Below are positions 33,079-40,949 of a stretch of 64,000 nucleotides of DNA, piece by piece; position 1 is the first letter of the stretch, and every line of letters starts with the position of its first letter. The stretch lies in NCBI RefSeq assembly GCF_007859315.1, contig NZ_VOHA01000006.1:62001-126000 (forward strand), written 5' to 3'. The translations under genes were made by a program, and so were the position numbers. The notes beneath the pieces were generated by a model. It worked only from the letters and a program-made list of their open reading frames with translations, was not told where the DNA came from and ran no database searches. The stretch comes from Reyranella sp. CPCC 100927 (GTDB lineage: Bacteria; Pseudomonadota; Alphaproteobacteria; Reyranellales; Reyranellaceae).

Positions 33079-34149
33079 TCAGGTCGCCGACACCGGACGC
33101 ACGACGATCTTGTAGCCGGCCGCCTCCGGATCCATGCCGTCGAGCGGCCCCTGGGCGGTACTGCCTTCGGGATACATGAAATAGTTCACCACGGTGTCGC
33201 TGGGGGCGAGGCGTACGTCACGGCTGTGGTTGAACGCAATCCAGTTGCCCTCCCAGGCACCGAACAGGAAACGCCGCAGTTCGGGCATCTTGGGATCATT
33301 GAGCGCCAGCTTGTCGTCGAGCACGACCTTGCGGATGTCGGCCGGATCGGCCGGGATCCAGCCGATACCGGCAACCCAGAACTCGGCGCGGCAATGCTGG
33401 GCCTTGCTGATGTCGGCGTTGCGCGTGCCCATGGCGCCGTAGAAGGCCGACGGCGCCACGCGCACGCCGTAGACACCACGGGCAGGAACGCCGGCGGCGC
33501 GCGCCAGGCCGACGAAGAGGGCGTTGAGGTCGGCGCACTTGCCGCCGAGATTGCCGCTCACCAGCATGGCGCGGATATCGCCGATGCCGCAGCCTTTCAC
33601 CTTGGGATCGCGAAACGTGTTCTCCACGATCCAGTCGTAGATCGCCTGCGCTTTCTGAAGCGGGTCGCGCTTGCCGGCCACGATCTTGTCGGCCGTCTCC
33701 TTGACGATGCCGTCGGTCGTGATCATGGCATTGGGCTTGAGGAACTTCGCGATGTCATCCGGGATCGGGCCGGTCGACGCCGCCCGCAGGTCGCTGCGAC
33801 GATCGAGCGTGGCGACACGCGTCGTGAGGGTGACCGTGCGCGGCTCGCCATCGCTCCAGGCGGCATGGAAGGCGCGCACGCCGGACGCGATGTCGGTGTA
33901 GATCCCCAGTTGGGCCGCATTGCCGTTCCAGGTGACGTGCTCCACGCGCTGGTAGGCGCTGTCATGCGGCAACGGCAGCCACACGCGCGTGGCGCCGGCG
34001 TTGGCCGGGATATTCACCGCGGTGGCCAACTCGAACGTGCGCCAACTGCCCGTGGTTCCGCTGTCGGGTGCGGCGCCGGCGGTGGCCAGTGGCACGGTCG
34101 ACAGCAGCGGCGAGGCCGCGGCAGCTGCCATGAACGAACGACGCTTCAT
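33079..34149 (-). CDS. exported transglutaminase-like protein
   Basis: A 356-aa protein. It starts MKRRSFMAAAAASPLLS, a twin-arginine-like signal peptide. The transglutaminase-like (cysteine protease fold) core contains Cys in GGKCADLNALFVGLARAAGVPAR, His in the QHCRAEFWV segment and Asp in IPADPADIRKV: a complete Cys-His-Asp triad in the usual order. It may act as a peptidase or amidase in the periplasm. The ATG at 34149 follows TTGGAGGAGAC. It stands alone between the CBS-BON gene and a repeat-rich region. Confidence 0.87.
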   Translation of the reverse strand: MKRRSFMAAAAASPLLSTVPLATAGAAPDSGTTGSWRTFELATAVNIPANAGATRVWLPLPHDSAYQRVEHVTWNGNAAQLGIYTDIASGVRAFHAAWSDGEPRTVTLTTRVATLDRRSDLRAASTGPIPDDIAKFLKPNAMITTDGIVKETADKIVAGKRDPLQKAQAIYDWIVENTFRDPKVKGCGIGDIRAMLVSGNLGGKCADLNALFVGLARAAGVPARGVYGVRVAPSAFYGAMGTRNADISKAQHCRAEFWVAGIGWIPADPADIRKVVLDDKLALNDPKMPELRRFLFGAWEGNWIAFNHSRDVRLAPSDTVVNYFMYPEGSTAQGPLDGMDPEAAGYKIVVRPVSAT

Positions 34150-34346
34150 GTCTCCTCCAACGCGCAAAAGCGCGGGCCGGCAAGATCTGTCGGATGGGGA
34201 GCGGAGGTCGTCCTGGCCCGGGTTGTCCCGGATTGCTTGTGACCCTGAAGGCCCGTCGGCGCCCGGACCGGGCAGCGCTCGAAGCCGACCTCGACTGCGC
34301 GGGCGGTATCTAAGGATGGCGCCGAGACAGTGTCAATCAAGGTTAC

Positions 34347-34487
34347 TTCTCCCGCCGGCGGGAGAGGTCGACGAGCGCATTTAGCGCTCGGCGGGTGAGG
34401 GCCTAAGGACTCGGTATCTCGTGCTTAATCCCTCACCCTCCCACGCTGCGCGTGGGCCCCTCCCTCTCCCGCATGCGGGAGAGGGGG
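34347..34487. repeat. palindromic intergenic repeat, family C, copy 1
   Basis: Several GC-rich stems in a row: CTCCCGCCGGCGGGAG, GAGCGC-N4-GCGCTC, CCCACGCTGCGCGTGGG and CTCTCCCGCATGCGGGAGAG. A related block in reverse order lies at 50875-51014. Together with flanks this fills most of the 434-nt gap between the transglutaminase and enoyl-CoA hydratase genes. Confidence 0.7.
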
Positions 34488-34583
34488 TATCGTTCCGAAG
34501 CGCGAACAGGAAATGTGTCGCCGCTGGCCTCGGGTGGCGGCCCATGCTGGATTGAGCCGAGATCGCCGGACCGACAGGAGAGC

Positions 34584-35387
34584 ATGATGGCCGAGGCGCA
34601 TGTATTGACCGACGTGAAGGACGGTATCGGCTGGATCACGCTGAACCGGCCCGAGGTGTTGAACGCGCTGTCGGCACAGATGACGGACGGCCTGATCGCG
34701 GCGACGCGCGATTTCGAGCGCGATCCGGCGGTGCGCTGCGTGGTGGTTCGCGGCGCCGGCACGCATTTCATGGCCGGCGGCGACATCAAGGGTTTTCACA
34801 AGTCGCTGACCGAGGACCGCGCCGCGCACCTCGCCAACTTCGAGATGCGGGTGGTGCGGGCGCACCAGCTGATCTACCACCTGCGGCGCATGCCCAAGCC
34901 GGTGGTGGCATCGGTGCAGGGCGCCGCGGCCGGCTTCGGTCTCAGCCTGATCCTGGCCTGCGACATGGCGATGGCGACCGACGATTCCTTCTTCACCCTG
35001 GCCTATCGCCATATCGGCCTGTCGGCCGACGGCGGTGCAACGTACTTCCTGCCGCGCATCGTGGGCGAGCGCCGGGCGCTGGAGATCGCCCTGCTGGGCG
35101 AGCGCTTCACCGCGCAGAAGGCACATGAGATCGGCATCCTGAACTGGCTGGTGCCCAAGGATCAGCTTGCCGACGAAACCCTGAAGCTGGCGCGCAAGCT
35201 CGCCGACGGTCCGACCTTCGCGCTGAGCAAGGCCAAGCAGCTGATCCGCACGTCGCTCGACAATTCCTGGGACGAGCATTCGCACCGCGAGGCCGAGTTC
35301 CTCGCCGCCTGCGCCGCAACCGAGGATCACCCCGAGGGCCTCAAGGCCTTCCTCGAAAAGCGCAAGCCGGCCTTCAAGGGACGGTAG
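34584..35387 (+). CDS. enoyl-CoA hydratase/isomerase family protein
   Basis: A 267-aa crotonase-fold enzyme. It starts MMAEAHVLTDVKDGIGWITL after ACAGGAGAGC; an open frame upstream runs through repeats. The oxyanion-hole segments are HFMAGGDIKGFHK (near 61-73) and QGAAAGFGLSLILACDMAMA. The catalytic Glu positions of hydratases map to SADGGATYFLPRIVG; only one acidic residue is evident there, so isomerase or another crotonase activity is possible. Its role is probably in acyl-CoA degradation. It stands alone, followed by a family B palindromic repeat. Confidence 0.9.
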   Translation: MMAEAHVLTDVKDGIGWITLNRPEVLNALSAQMTDGLIAATRDFERDPAVRCVVVRGAGTHFMAGGDIKGFHKSLTEDRAAHLANFEMRVVRAHQLIYHLRRMPKPVVASVQGAAAGFGLSLILACDMAMATDDSFFTLAYRHIGLSADGGATYFLPRIVGERRALEIALLGERFTAQKAHEIGILNWLVPKDQLADETLKLARKLADGPTFALSKAKQLIRTSLDNSWDEHSHREAEFLAACAATEDHPEGLKAFLEKRKPAFKGR

Positions 35388-35399
35388 ACCGATTGGATT

Positions 35400-35478
35400 G
35401 TCATCCCGAGCGTAGCGAGGGATCTTCTGAAGATGGCGTGCGGTGCATCAAAAGATCCCTCGCTACGCTCGGGATGAC
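35400..35478. repeat. palindromic intergenic repeat, family B, copy 1
   Basis: A 79-nt element with 26-bp perfect inverted arms (outer GTCATCCCGAGCGTAGCGAG, inner GATCTT) around a 27-nt centre, between convergent genes. Other copies are at 38203 and 44097, with a half copy at 12701. Confidence 0.85.
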
Positions 35479-35502
35479 ACGTGTGAGGAGCGACTGCGGA
35501 TC

Positions 35503-36249
35503 CTAGGCGATCGTCTCGCGCTCGACGGAGTCGCGGGCCACCGTTTCCAGCCGTTCGACCAACGTGTCAGGCATCGACAGGAAGGGCGAGTGGCCGCTGT
35601 CCAGGGTCAGCACCTTGCACGGCGTCTGTTGCAGCATCCAGCGCTGCATGGAAAGCGTGATGGCGTTGTCGCGCAGGCATTCGATGTACCAGCGCGGCAC
35701 CGAGCCGAAACGCTCCTCGGTGTAGACCATCGGCGTGGCGGAGATGGCGGCGGCCTGCGGTCGCAGGCGGGCCATGGCCTTGTAGACGTCGTCGGGATCG
35801 CAGTCGTTGTAGAACAGCGCCGGCACGTTGCTGCGCTTGAAGCTGTACGTGCGCCCGTCGCCGCCATACTCGCGCGAGCGGCGCATCAGCGCATCGGCTT
35901 CGCGCGCCGTGACGTCGCGGCCCGACATGCCGGGCGGCGGCAGCAGCGCCGAGAGATAGACCAGCGCCCGCACCTTGCGGCGCCGCGCCTCGGCGGCGTG
36001 GGTGATGGTGAGCCCGCCCAGGCTGTGGCCGACCAGGATCGCGGGCTCGGCTTCCTTGTCGAGGATCTTGGAGACGAAATCGACATAGCCCGCCAGGCTG
36101 ACGGCCGACAGTGGCGTGTCGTGATCCTCGCCGCTGCCGGGCAGGTCGGGCGCCAGAGCGCGATGGCCGCGCGCTTCCAGCAGCGGCACGACTTTTTCCC
36201 AGCACCATCCGCCGTGGCTGGCACCATGAATCAACAGGAACGTCGCCAT
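35503..36249 (-). CDS. alpha/beta hydrolase, methylesterase-like
   Basis: A 248-aa alpha/beta hydrolase. It starts MATFLLIHGASHGGWCWEKV, like plant methyl-salicylate esterases and bacterial EstC-type proteins. The nucleophile elbow is VGHSLGGLTI near residue 77, with His in DSGHSPFLSMPDTL near the end and a probable acid in between. I chose the ATG at 36249 (GAGGAGCGGCGC upstream), not a frame extending to 36345 into the upstream gene. It lies 13 nt downstream of the SDR gene and is probably cotranscribed with it. Confidence 0.9.
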   Translation of the reverse strand: MATFLLIHGASHGGWCWEKVVPLLEARGHRALAPDLPGSGEDHDTPLSAVSLAGYVDFVSKILDKEAEPAILVGHSLGGLTITHAAEARRRKVRALVYLSALLPPPGMSGRDVTAREADALMRRSREYGGDGRTYSFKRSNVPALFYNDCDPDDVYKAMARLRPQAAAISATPMVYTEERFGSVPRWYIECLRDNAITLSMQRWMLQQTPCKVLTLDSGHSPFLSMPDTLVERLETVARDSVERETIA

Positions 36250-36262
36250 GCGCCGCTCCTCG

Positions 36263-37117
36263 CTACGACCGGCCGACCAACGTCTTCGATCCCGGTGCGG
36301 GCACGAAGAAGTCGGGCGCCAGCTCGGCACCGGGGGTGACGGCATACACCGACAGATCCTTGACGCCGGCGGCGGTCAGCACGTCGTCGTCGATGAAGAA
36401 GTTGCCGGAGCAGCTGCGGCTGAGCTGCGTCAGGATCCAGTGCGCCGCGTCGGCCATGATCTCGGGCTTGCGGCTGCGCTTCATCAGCTCGTTGCCGCCC
36501 AGCAGGTTGTTGACGGCCGCGGTGGCGATGGTGGTGCGCGGCCACAGGCTGTTGAACGCGATACCGTCATCCTTGAATTCCGCCGCCATCGCCCAGCCGT
36601 AGATGCTCATGCTGAACTTGGCCAGCGTGTAGGCCGGATGACCTTTGAACCACTTCACGTCGAAGTCGAGCGGTGGCGACAGGGTCAGCACATGCGGGTT
36701 GGCTGCCTTCTTGAGGTGCGGAATGCACTTCTGCGATACCAGGAAGGTGCCGCGACCGTTGATCTGGTGCATCAGATCGTAGCGCTTCATCGGCGTATCG
36801 AGCGTGCCGGCCAGGTGGATGGCGCTGGCGTTGTTGACCAGGATATCCAGCCCACCGAAGGTCTCGACCGTCTTGGCCACGGCGGCCTCGACACCTTGTT
36901 CGTCGCGGATGTCGACGGCGATGGGCAGCGCCTTGCCGCCGGCCTTCTCGATTTCCTCGGCGGCGGAAAAGATGGTGCCGGGCAGGCGCGGATCGGGCGC
37001 CGCCGTCTTGGCCGCCACAGTGACATTGGCGCCGTCACGCGCGGCGCGCAGCGCAATCGCCAGGCCGATACCACGGCTGGCACCGGTGATGAACAGCGTC
37101 TTGCCTTTGAGGCTCAT
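36263..37117 (-). CDS. SDR family oxidoreductase, HSDL2-like
   Basis: A 284-aa short-chain dehydrogenase close to the N-terminal domain of hydroxysteroid dehydrogenase-like protein 2. The NADP motif is TGASRGIGLAIALRAARDGA near residue 12, and NNASAIHLAGTLDTPMKRYDLM and PAYTLAKFSMSI provide the active-site Tyr-x3-Lys-like pair. The catalytic Ser is in HVLTLSPP. The distinctive late part LWPRTTIATAAVNNLLGG matches HSDL2. The ATG at 37117 follows GGGAGTGCGC. It forms an operon with the hydrolase downstream. Confidence 0.9.
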   Translation of the reverse strand: MSLKGKTLFITGASRGIGLAIALRAARDGANVTVAAKTAAPDPRLPGTIFSAAEEIEKAGGKALPIAVDIRDEQGVEAAVAKTVETFGGLDILVNNASAIHLAGTLDTPMKRYDLMHQINGRGTFLVSQKCIPHLKKAANPHVLTLSPPLDFDVKWFKGHPAYTLAKFSMSIYGWAMAAEFKDDGIAFNSLWPRTTIATAAVNNLLGGNELMKRSRKPEIMADAAHWILTQLSRSCSGNFFIDDDVLTAAGVKDLSVYAVTPGAELAPDFFVPAPGSKTLVGRS

Positions 37118-37255
37118 GCGCACTCCCGTCACTGACCGGGCTGGGCGCCCATTGCGCTCCTTAGCCTCGCGTTGATCAACCGGCAAGACTGCTGCCATGC
37201 GACAAGGACGCAGGTGCCGTGCGCCAGGGGCGCCTGTCGTGGTCCCACGATCGAA

Positions 37256-38191
37256 TCACCCGGGACGGGCGACGGTCGGTCGCAGGTCGTACCCCAGCCT
37301 GGGAAAGTGCACGACAACGGTTCCGACCTGCGGGTCGTCGCGACGCAGAGCGATCTCCGTGGTATCAATGAACACCAGCGTGCCCTCGACCGGATCGCGA
37401 CCGTAGTCGTCGGCACGGATGCGGACGGTTGTGCCCAGCGGCGGGTCCTCGGCGAACGGCTGTGAGGCCCTGGGCGCGTCCGGCGTTGCGTTGGCAGCGA
37501 TCCGGAGCGCAGCGGCGGCCGTGGTGGGTGTCGACGTGCCATGACCGAAGGCGCGCACCCGCGTCATCCAGGCGTTGATGCGCGGGAAGGGAGCCAGTTC
37601 GTGTGCCAGCAGCGCTGTGCGCGCGGTGATGAACCACAAGGCGTGGTAGACCGCGAGGTCGGCGACGGTGGGCGCCGCACCCGCAATCCAGGGCCGGCCG
37701 TCGGCCAGCATGGCCTCGATGGCGGGGATCTGAACGCGCACCAGCGGCGCGTTGCGGGCGGCGGCGCGACGCACCGTGTCGGCATCGGGCGGCGGCAGAT
37801 CGCGCATCCGTGAACGATCCGCCTGCAGGCCGGCCGGCAGGTGCTCCAGGTTCGAGCCCGAAACGTAGAGCGACATCGGCCGGAACAACCGGTTCTCGGC
37901 CCAATAGAGGATGGCGTCGGCCACGGCGGCCAGTGCGGCGGGAAACAGCGTGGGCTGCGGATAGCGCCGTTCGAGCTCGCGCACGATCAGATTGGTATCG
38001 CAATAGATGTCGGCACCGATCTGCAGCACCGGCGTGCGCCGATAGCCACCGGTCAGCGGCGTGAGGTCCGGCTTGGGCGCGATCGGCGGGATGATCACCG
38101 ACTGCCACGCCAGGCCCTTGTAGCCCAGGGCCAGGCGTACTTTTTCCGAGTAGTTCGAGAAATCGTAGTGATGCAGGATCAGGTCGGTCAC
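37256..38191 (-). CDS. glutathione S-transferase-like protein with a C-terminal extension
   Basis: A 311-aa protein. The N-terminal thioredoxin-fold domain (MTDLILHHYDFSNYSEKVRLALGYKG, cis-Pro region YRRTPVLQIGADIYCDTNLIV) and helical domain (to about 225) are GST-like. The usual GST length is 200-230 aa. The extra 75-80 residues (TTVRIRADDYGRDPVEGTLVFIDTTEIALRRDDPQVG and onward, here in part) form a beta-rich tail. The catalytic residue may be Ser or Tyr in FSNYSEK. Start at the ATG at 38191. A family B repeat lies immediately upstream. The substrate is unknown. Confidence 0.87.
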   Translation of the reverse strand: MTDLILHHYDFSNYSEKVRLALGYKGLAWQSVIIPPIAPKPDLTPLTGGYRRTPVLQIGADIYCDTNLIVRELERRYPQPTLFPAALAAVADAILYWAENRLFRPMSLYVSGSNLEHLPAGLQADRSRMRDLPPPDADTVRRAAARNAPLVRVQIPAIEAMLADGRPWIAGAAPTVADLAVYHALWFITARTALLAHELAPFPRINAWMTRVRAFGHGTSTPTTAAAALRIAANATPDAPRASQPFAEDPPLGTTVRIRADDYGRDPVEGTLVFIDTTEIALRRDDPQVGTVVVHFPRLGYDLRPTVARPG

Positions 38192-38202
38192 GCTGGCATC
38201 CC

Positions 38203-38284
38203 GTCATTCCGAGCGAAGCGAGGAATCTTTCAGGCATGGGCGCGGTCTTGCAGAGAAAAGATCCCTCGCTGTGCTCGGGATGAC
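38203..38284. repeat. palindromic intergenic repeat, family B, copy 2
   Basis: An 82-nt element between GTCATTCCGAGCGAAGCGAG and the complementary arm ending CTCGGGATGAC, with a few mismatches. It lies between two leftward genes, so it may also reduce read-through. Confidence 0.8.
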
Positions 38285-38313
38285 GGCATCGCTGCAGCGC
38301 ACGCTCACGACTC

Positions 38314-39285
38314 TCATTCCACCTTGATGCCGGCTGCCTTGATCAGCGGCCACCACAGGTCGATCTCGGCTTTGTGATAGGCGAACAGCGCTTCGGGCGT
38401 CTGCTGCGCCGGTGGCGGGATTTCCTGGCCCAGGGTGGCGAACTTCTCGCGCACGGTGGAATCGGCCAACGCCTCGACCACGGCGGCGTTGAGCTTGGCA
38501 ACGATGTCGTTGGGCGTCCCCTTGGGCAGCCAGAGCCCATGCCAGACCGAGATATAGAGGCCAGGTAGACCGGCTTCGTCCACCGTCGGGATCTCCGGCG
38601 CCGCTGCGAGCCGCGTCTTGGCCGTGACGGCATAGGCCTTGATCTTGTCGGCGCGGACCTGGGGCAGGGAGTTGGCGGCCTGGTCGAACATGATGTCGAT
38701 CTGGCCGGCCACGAGATCCTGCATGGCCGGCGCCGCGCCGCGATAAGGAATGAACTGCACCTTGCCGCTGATCTTCTGCGCGAAGTAGACGCCGCTGACA
38801 TGCGAGGCGGCACCGACCCCGGCGGTGCCCACGGTCACCTTGTCGGGATTGTCCTTGATCCAGCTCACCAGTTCCTTGAGGTCCTTGGCGGCGACGGCCT
38901 TCTTGGCGACCAGCAGCTGCGGGTTGCTGGCGAACAGGGCGACCGGCGCGAAATCGTTGAGCAGGTCGTAGTTCAGCTTGTACACCGCGCCGTTGACGAC
39001 ATGTGTGCTCCAGTGGCCGATGCCGATGGTGTAGCCGTCGGCCGGGGCACGCGCGACGCGGCCGACGCCCACGGTGCCGGCAGCACCGGTGGTGTTGTCG
39101 ACGAGCACAGTCTGGCCCAGCGTGCGGCTCATGCGGTCGGCCATGATGCGCGCCAGGGTGTCTGTCGGCCCGCCGGCCGAGAACGGCACGACGATGGTGA
39201 TGGGCTTCGACGGGTAGGGCTGGGCATGGGCGCCGGCGGCGGCCAGGACGACCATCGCGGCCACGAAACACAACAGACGACGCAT
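38314..39285 (-). CDS. tripartite tricarboxylate transporter substrate-binding protein (Bug family)
   Basis: A 323-aa periplasmic solute receptor. The signal peptide MRRLLCFVAAMVVLAAAGAHA is followed by QPYPSKPITIVVPFSAGGPTDTLARI, the hallmark of the Bug/TctC family. Later DNTTGAAGTVGVGRVARAPADGY and FIPYRGAAPAMQDLVAGQIDIMFDQ are also diagnostic. It binds a carboxylate such as citrate, dicarboxylate or an aromatic acid. No TctA/TctB membrane genes lie nearby, as is common for Bug proteins. It is followed upstream by a GNAT gene on the same strand with a 39-nt gap. Confidence 0.93.
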   Translation of the reverse strand: MRRLLCFVAAMVVLAAAGAHAQPYPSKPITIVVPFSAGGPTDTLARIMADRMSRTLGQTVLVDNTTGAAGTVGVGRVARAPADGYTIGIGHWSTHVVNGAVYKLNYDLLNDFAPVALFASNPQLLVAKKAVAAKDLKELVSWIKDNPDKVTVGTAGVGAASHVSGVYFAQKISGKVQFIPYRGAAPAMQDLVAGQIDIMFDQAANSLPQVRADKIKAYAVTAKTRLAAAPEIPTVDEAGLPGLYISVWHGLWLPKGTPNDIVAKLNAAVVEALADSTVREKFATLGQEIPPPAQQTPEALFAYHKAEIDLWWPLIKAAGIKVE

Positions 39286-39324
39286 GCTCTTGCCTCCCTT
39301 CGTTGGACGCGCACGAAGCGCTCG

Positions 39325-39798
39325 TCAGGTCTTTCCGGCCAGAACCCGCATGTCTTCACCGCCCAGGCGGTAGAACACCTTGTTGGCGCGCGGGATGCCG
39401 AGTTTGTCATAGAGCGCCTGGGCGCCGTGATTGGTGCTGTCCGTGGTCCAGTCGACGCGCTCATAGCCGCCCGCGATGGCCTCGCGGGCGATGCCGCGCA
39501 TCAGCACGCGTCCCACCCCCAGGAAGCGCGCATCGTCGGCGACGTAGATGTCCTTGAGGAACAGCATCCACTGGTAGGCCCCGCCGTAGAAAATCGGATT
39601 GAGGTTGGCGAAGCCCAGCAGCTTGTCGTCGCGCTCGGCAACCAGCGCGAAGGCCGCGCGGCCTTGCGATGCCACGATCTCGCGCGCCGCGCGCTCGGCG
39701 CCGCCAGGCGGATCCGCCGAACCGTAGTGCTGCTGCATCTTCGAGTACAGGGCCGCAAGCTGGCCTTCATCGCCGATTCCGGCGCGACGAACGATCAT
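39325..39798 (-). CDS. GNAT family N-acetyltransferase
   Basis: A 157-aa acetyl-CoA-dependent acetyltransferase fold, MIVRRAGIGDEGQLAALYSKMQQHYG. The acetyl-CoA binding region is FLKDIYVADDARFLGVGRVLMRGIAREA (here about residues 80-107), and a final strand-helix includes STNHGAQALYDKLGIPRANKVFYRL. The target is unknown: an amino acid, amine or protein. Start at the ATG at 39798, divergent from the exported aldolase gene. Confidence 0.9.
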   Translation of the reverse strand: MIVRRAGIGDEGQLAALYSKMQQHYGSADPPGGAERAAREIVASQGRAAFALVAERDDKLLGFANLNPIFYGGAYQWMLFLKDIYVADDARFLGVGRVLMRGIAREAIAGGYERVDWTTDSTNHGAQALYDKLGIPRANKVFYRLGGEDMRVLAGKT

Positions 39799-39966
39799 GC
39801 CAATGCACTCTTTTCCGGTAGCGGTTCAGGCGACATCGCCCGTCGATCGTAAGGCGGCGAACGGTTCGGCGGCAAGCGACGATGCCTGGCGATCCGGAAA
39901 CCGCTGGTGCGCAGCGGCGAGCAGGATCAGATTTCCTGCCCCTGGGCAACGCACAGGAGGCAGTCC

Positions 39967-40752
39967 ATGCGCCCGGTCACGTGCTCCGTCGTTCTCCTCG
40001 TCGCCATGTTGGCGGGACCGTCCAGCGGCATCGCGCAGAGCGGCGCGCCCGATGCCAAGCTGATCGAGGATCTGGTCGCCGCCAACCGTATCCTGTTCGA
40101 CCAGGGTGTGGTCGACGGCTTCGGCCACATCAGCGTGCGCCACGACAAGGATCCCAACCGCTACCTGCTGGCGCGCAACGTGGCTCCGGCCCTGGTCAAG
40201 GCCGAGGACATCATGGAGTTCGATCTCGACAGCAACGCGATCGATCTGCGCGACCGACGCATCTATCTCGAGCGCTTCATTCACGGCGAAATCTATAAGC
40301 TGCGACCCGATGTGAAGGCCGTGATCCACAGCCACTCGCCATCGGTGATCCCCTTCGGTGCTGCACGCGCCAAGCTGCAGCCGATCTATCACATGAGTGC
40401 GTTTCTCGGCACCGACGTGCCGGTGTTCGAGATCCGCGACGTGGCCGGCAGTGCCACCGATCTGCTGGTGCGTGACAAGGCGTTGGGCCAGGCGTTGGCC
40501 AAGACACTGGGCCATCACCCGGTGGCCCTGATGCGCGGCCACGGCTCGGTAACCGTGGGCAATTCGATTCCTCAGGTCGTCTTTCGTGCCGTCTATGCCG
40601 AGATGAACGCCAAGCTGCAGGCCGACGCCATGCGGCTGGGCAGCGTGACCTTCCTGACGCCGGAGGAAGCAGCCAAGGCAGCCGAAACCATCGACGGCCA
40701 GGTCATGCGGCCGTGGGAGTTATGGAAGCGCAAGGCGATGAAGGCGGAGTAG
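39967..40752 (+). CDS. exported class II aldolase/adducin family protein
   Basis: A 261-aa protein. The ATG at 39967 follows GGAGGCAGTCC and starts a clear signal peptide, MRPVTCSVVLLVAMLAGPSSG, with cleavage near IAQ-SG. The mature part is a class II aldolase/adducin domain with the conserved GFGHISVRHDKDPNRYLLARN near residue 48. Zinc ligands are His in VIHSHSPSVIPF and His in MRGHGSVTVGNS, plus the base Glu region FIHGEIYKL. Most class II aldolases are cytoplasmic, so export is unusual. The reaction is unknown: aldol cleavage or decarboxylation of a sugar or keto acid. Confidence 0.9.
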   Translation: MRPVTCSVVLLVAMLAGPSSGIAQSGAPDAKLIEDLVAANRILFDQGVVDGFGHISVRHDKDPNRYLLARNVAPALVKAEDIMEFDLDSNAIDLRDRRIYLERFIHGEIYKLRPDVKAVIHSHSPSVIPFGAARAKLQPIYHMSAFLGTDVPVFEIRDVAGSATDLLVRDKALGQALAKTLGHHPVALMRGHGSVTVGNSIPQVVFRAVYAEMNAKLQADAMRLGSVTFLTPEEAAKAAETIDGQVMRPWELWKRKAMKAE

Positions 40753-40949
40753 GCCGGCCTTCCATCAGCACCGACAGATGCGCGCCCTGCGGTTCGAAGC
40801 CGTGGGTGAAATCGCGACGCGCCATGGAATGCGACGGCACGTGCAGGCGTTTGTGAAGACATCGCGTCATGGACCATCGGCAGGAGCGATGACCATCGCT
40901 CTCCTTTTTCCACCTGGTCGCGATCACAAACTCCAGAGGGCACGTCGCT

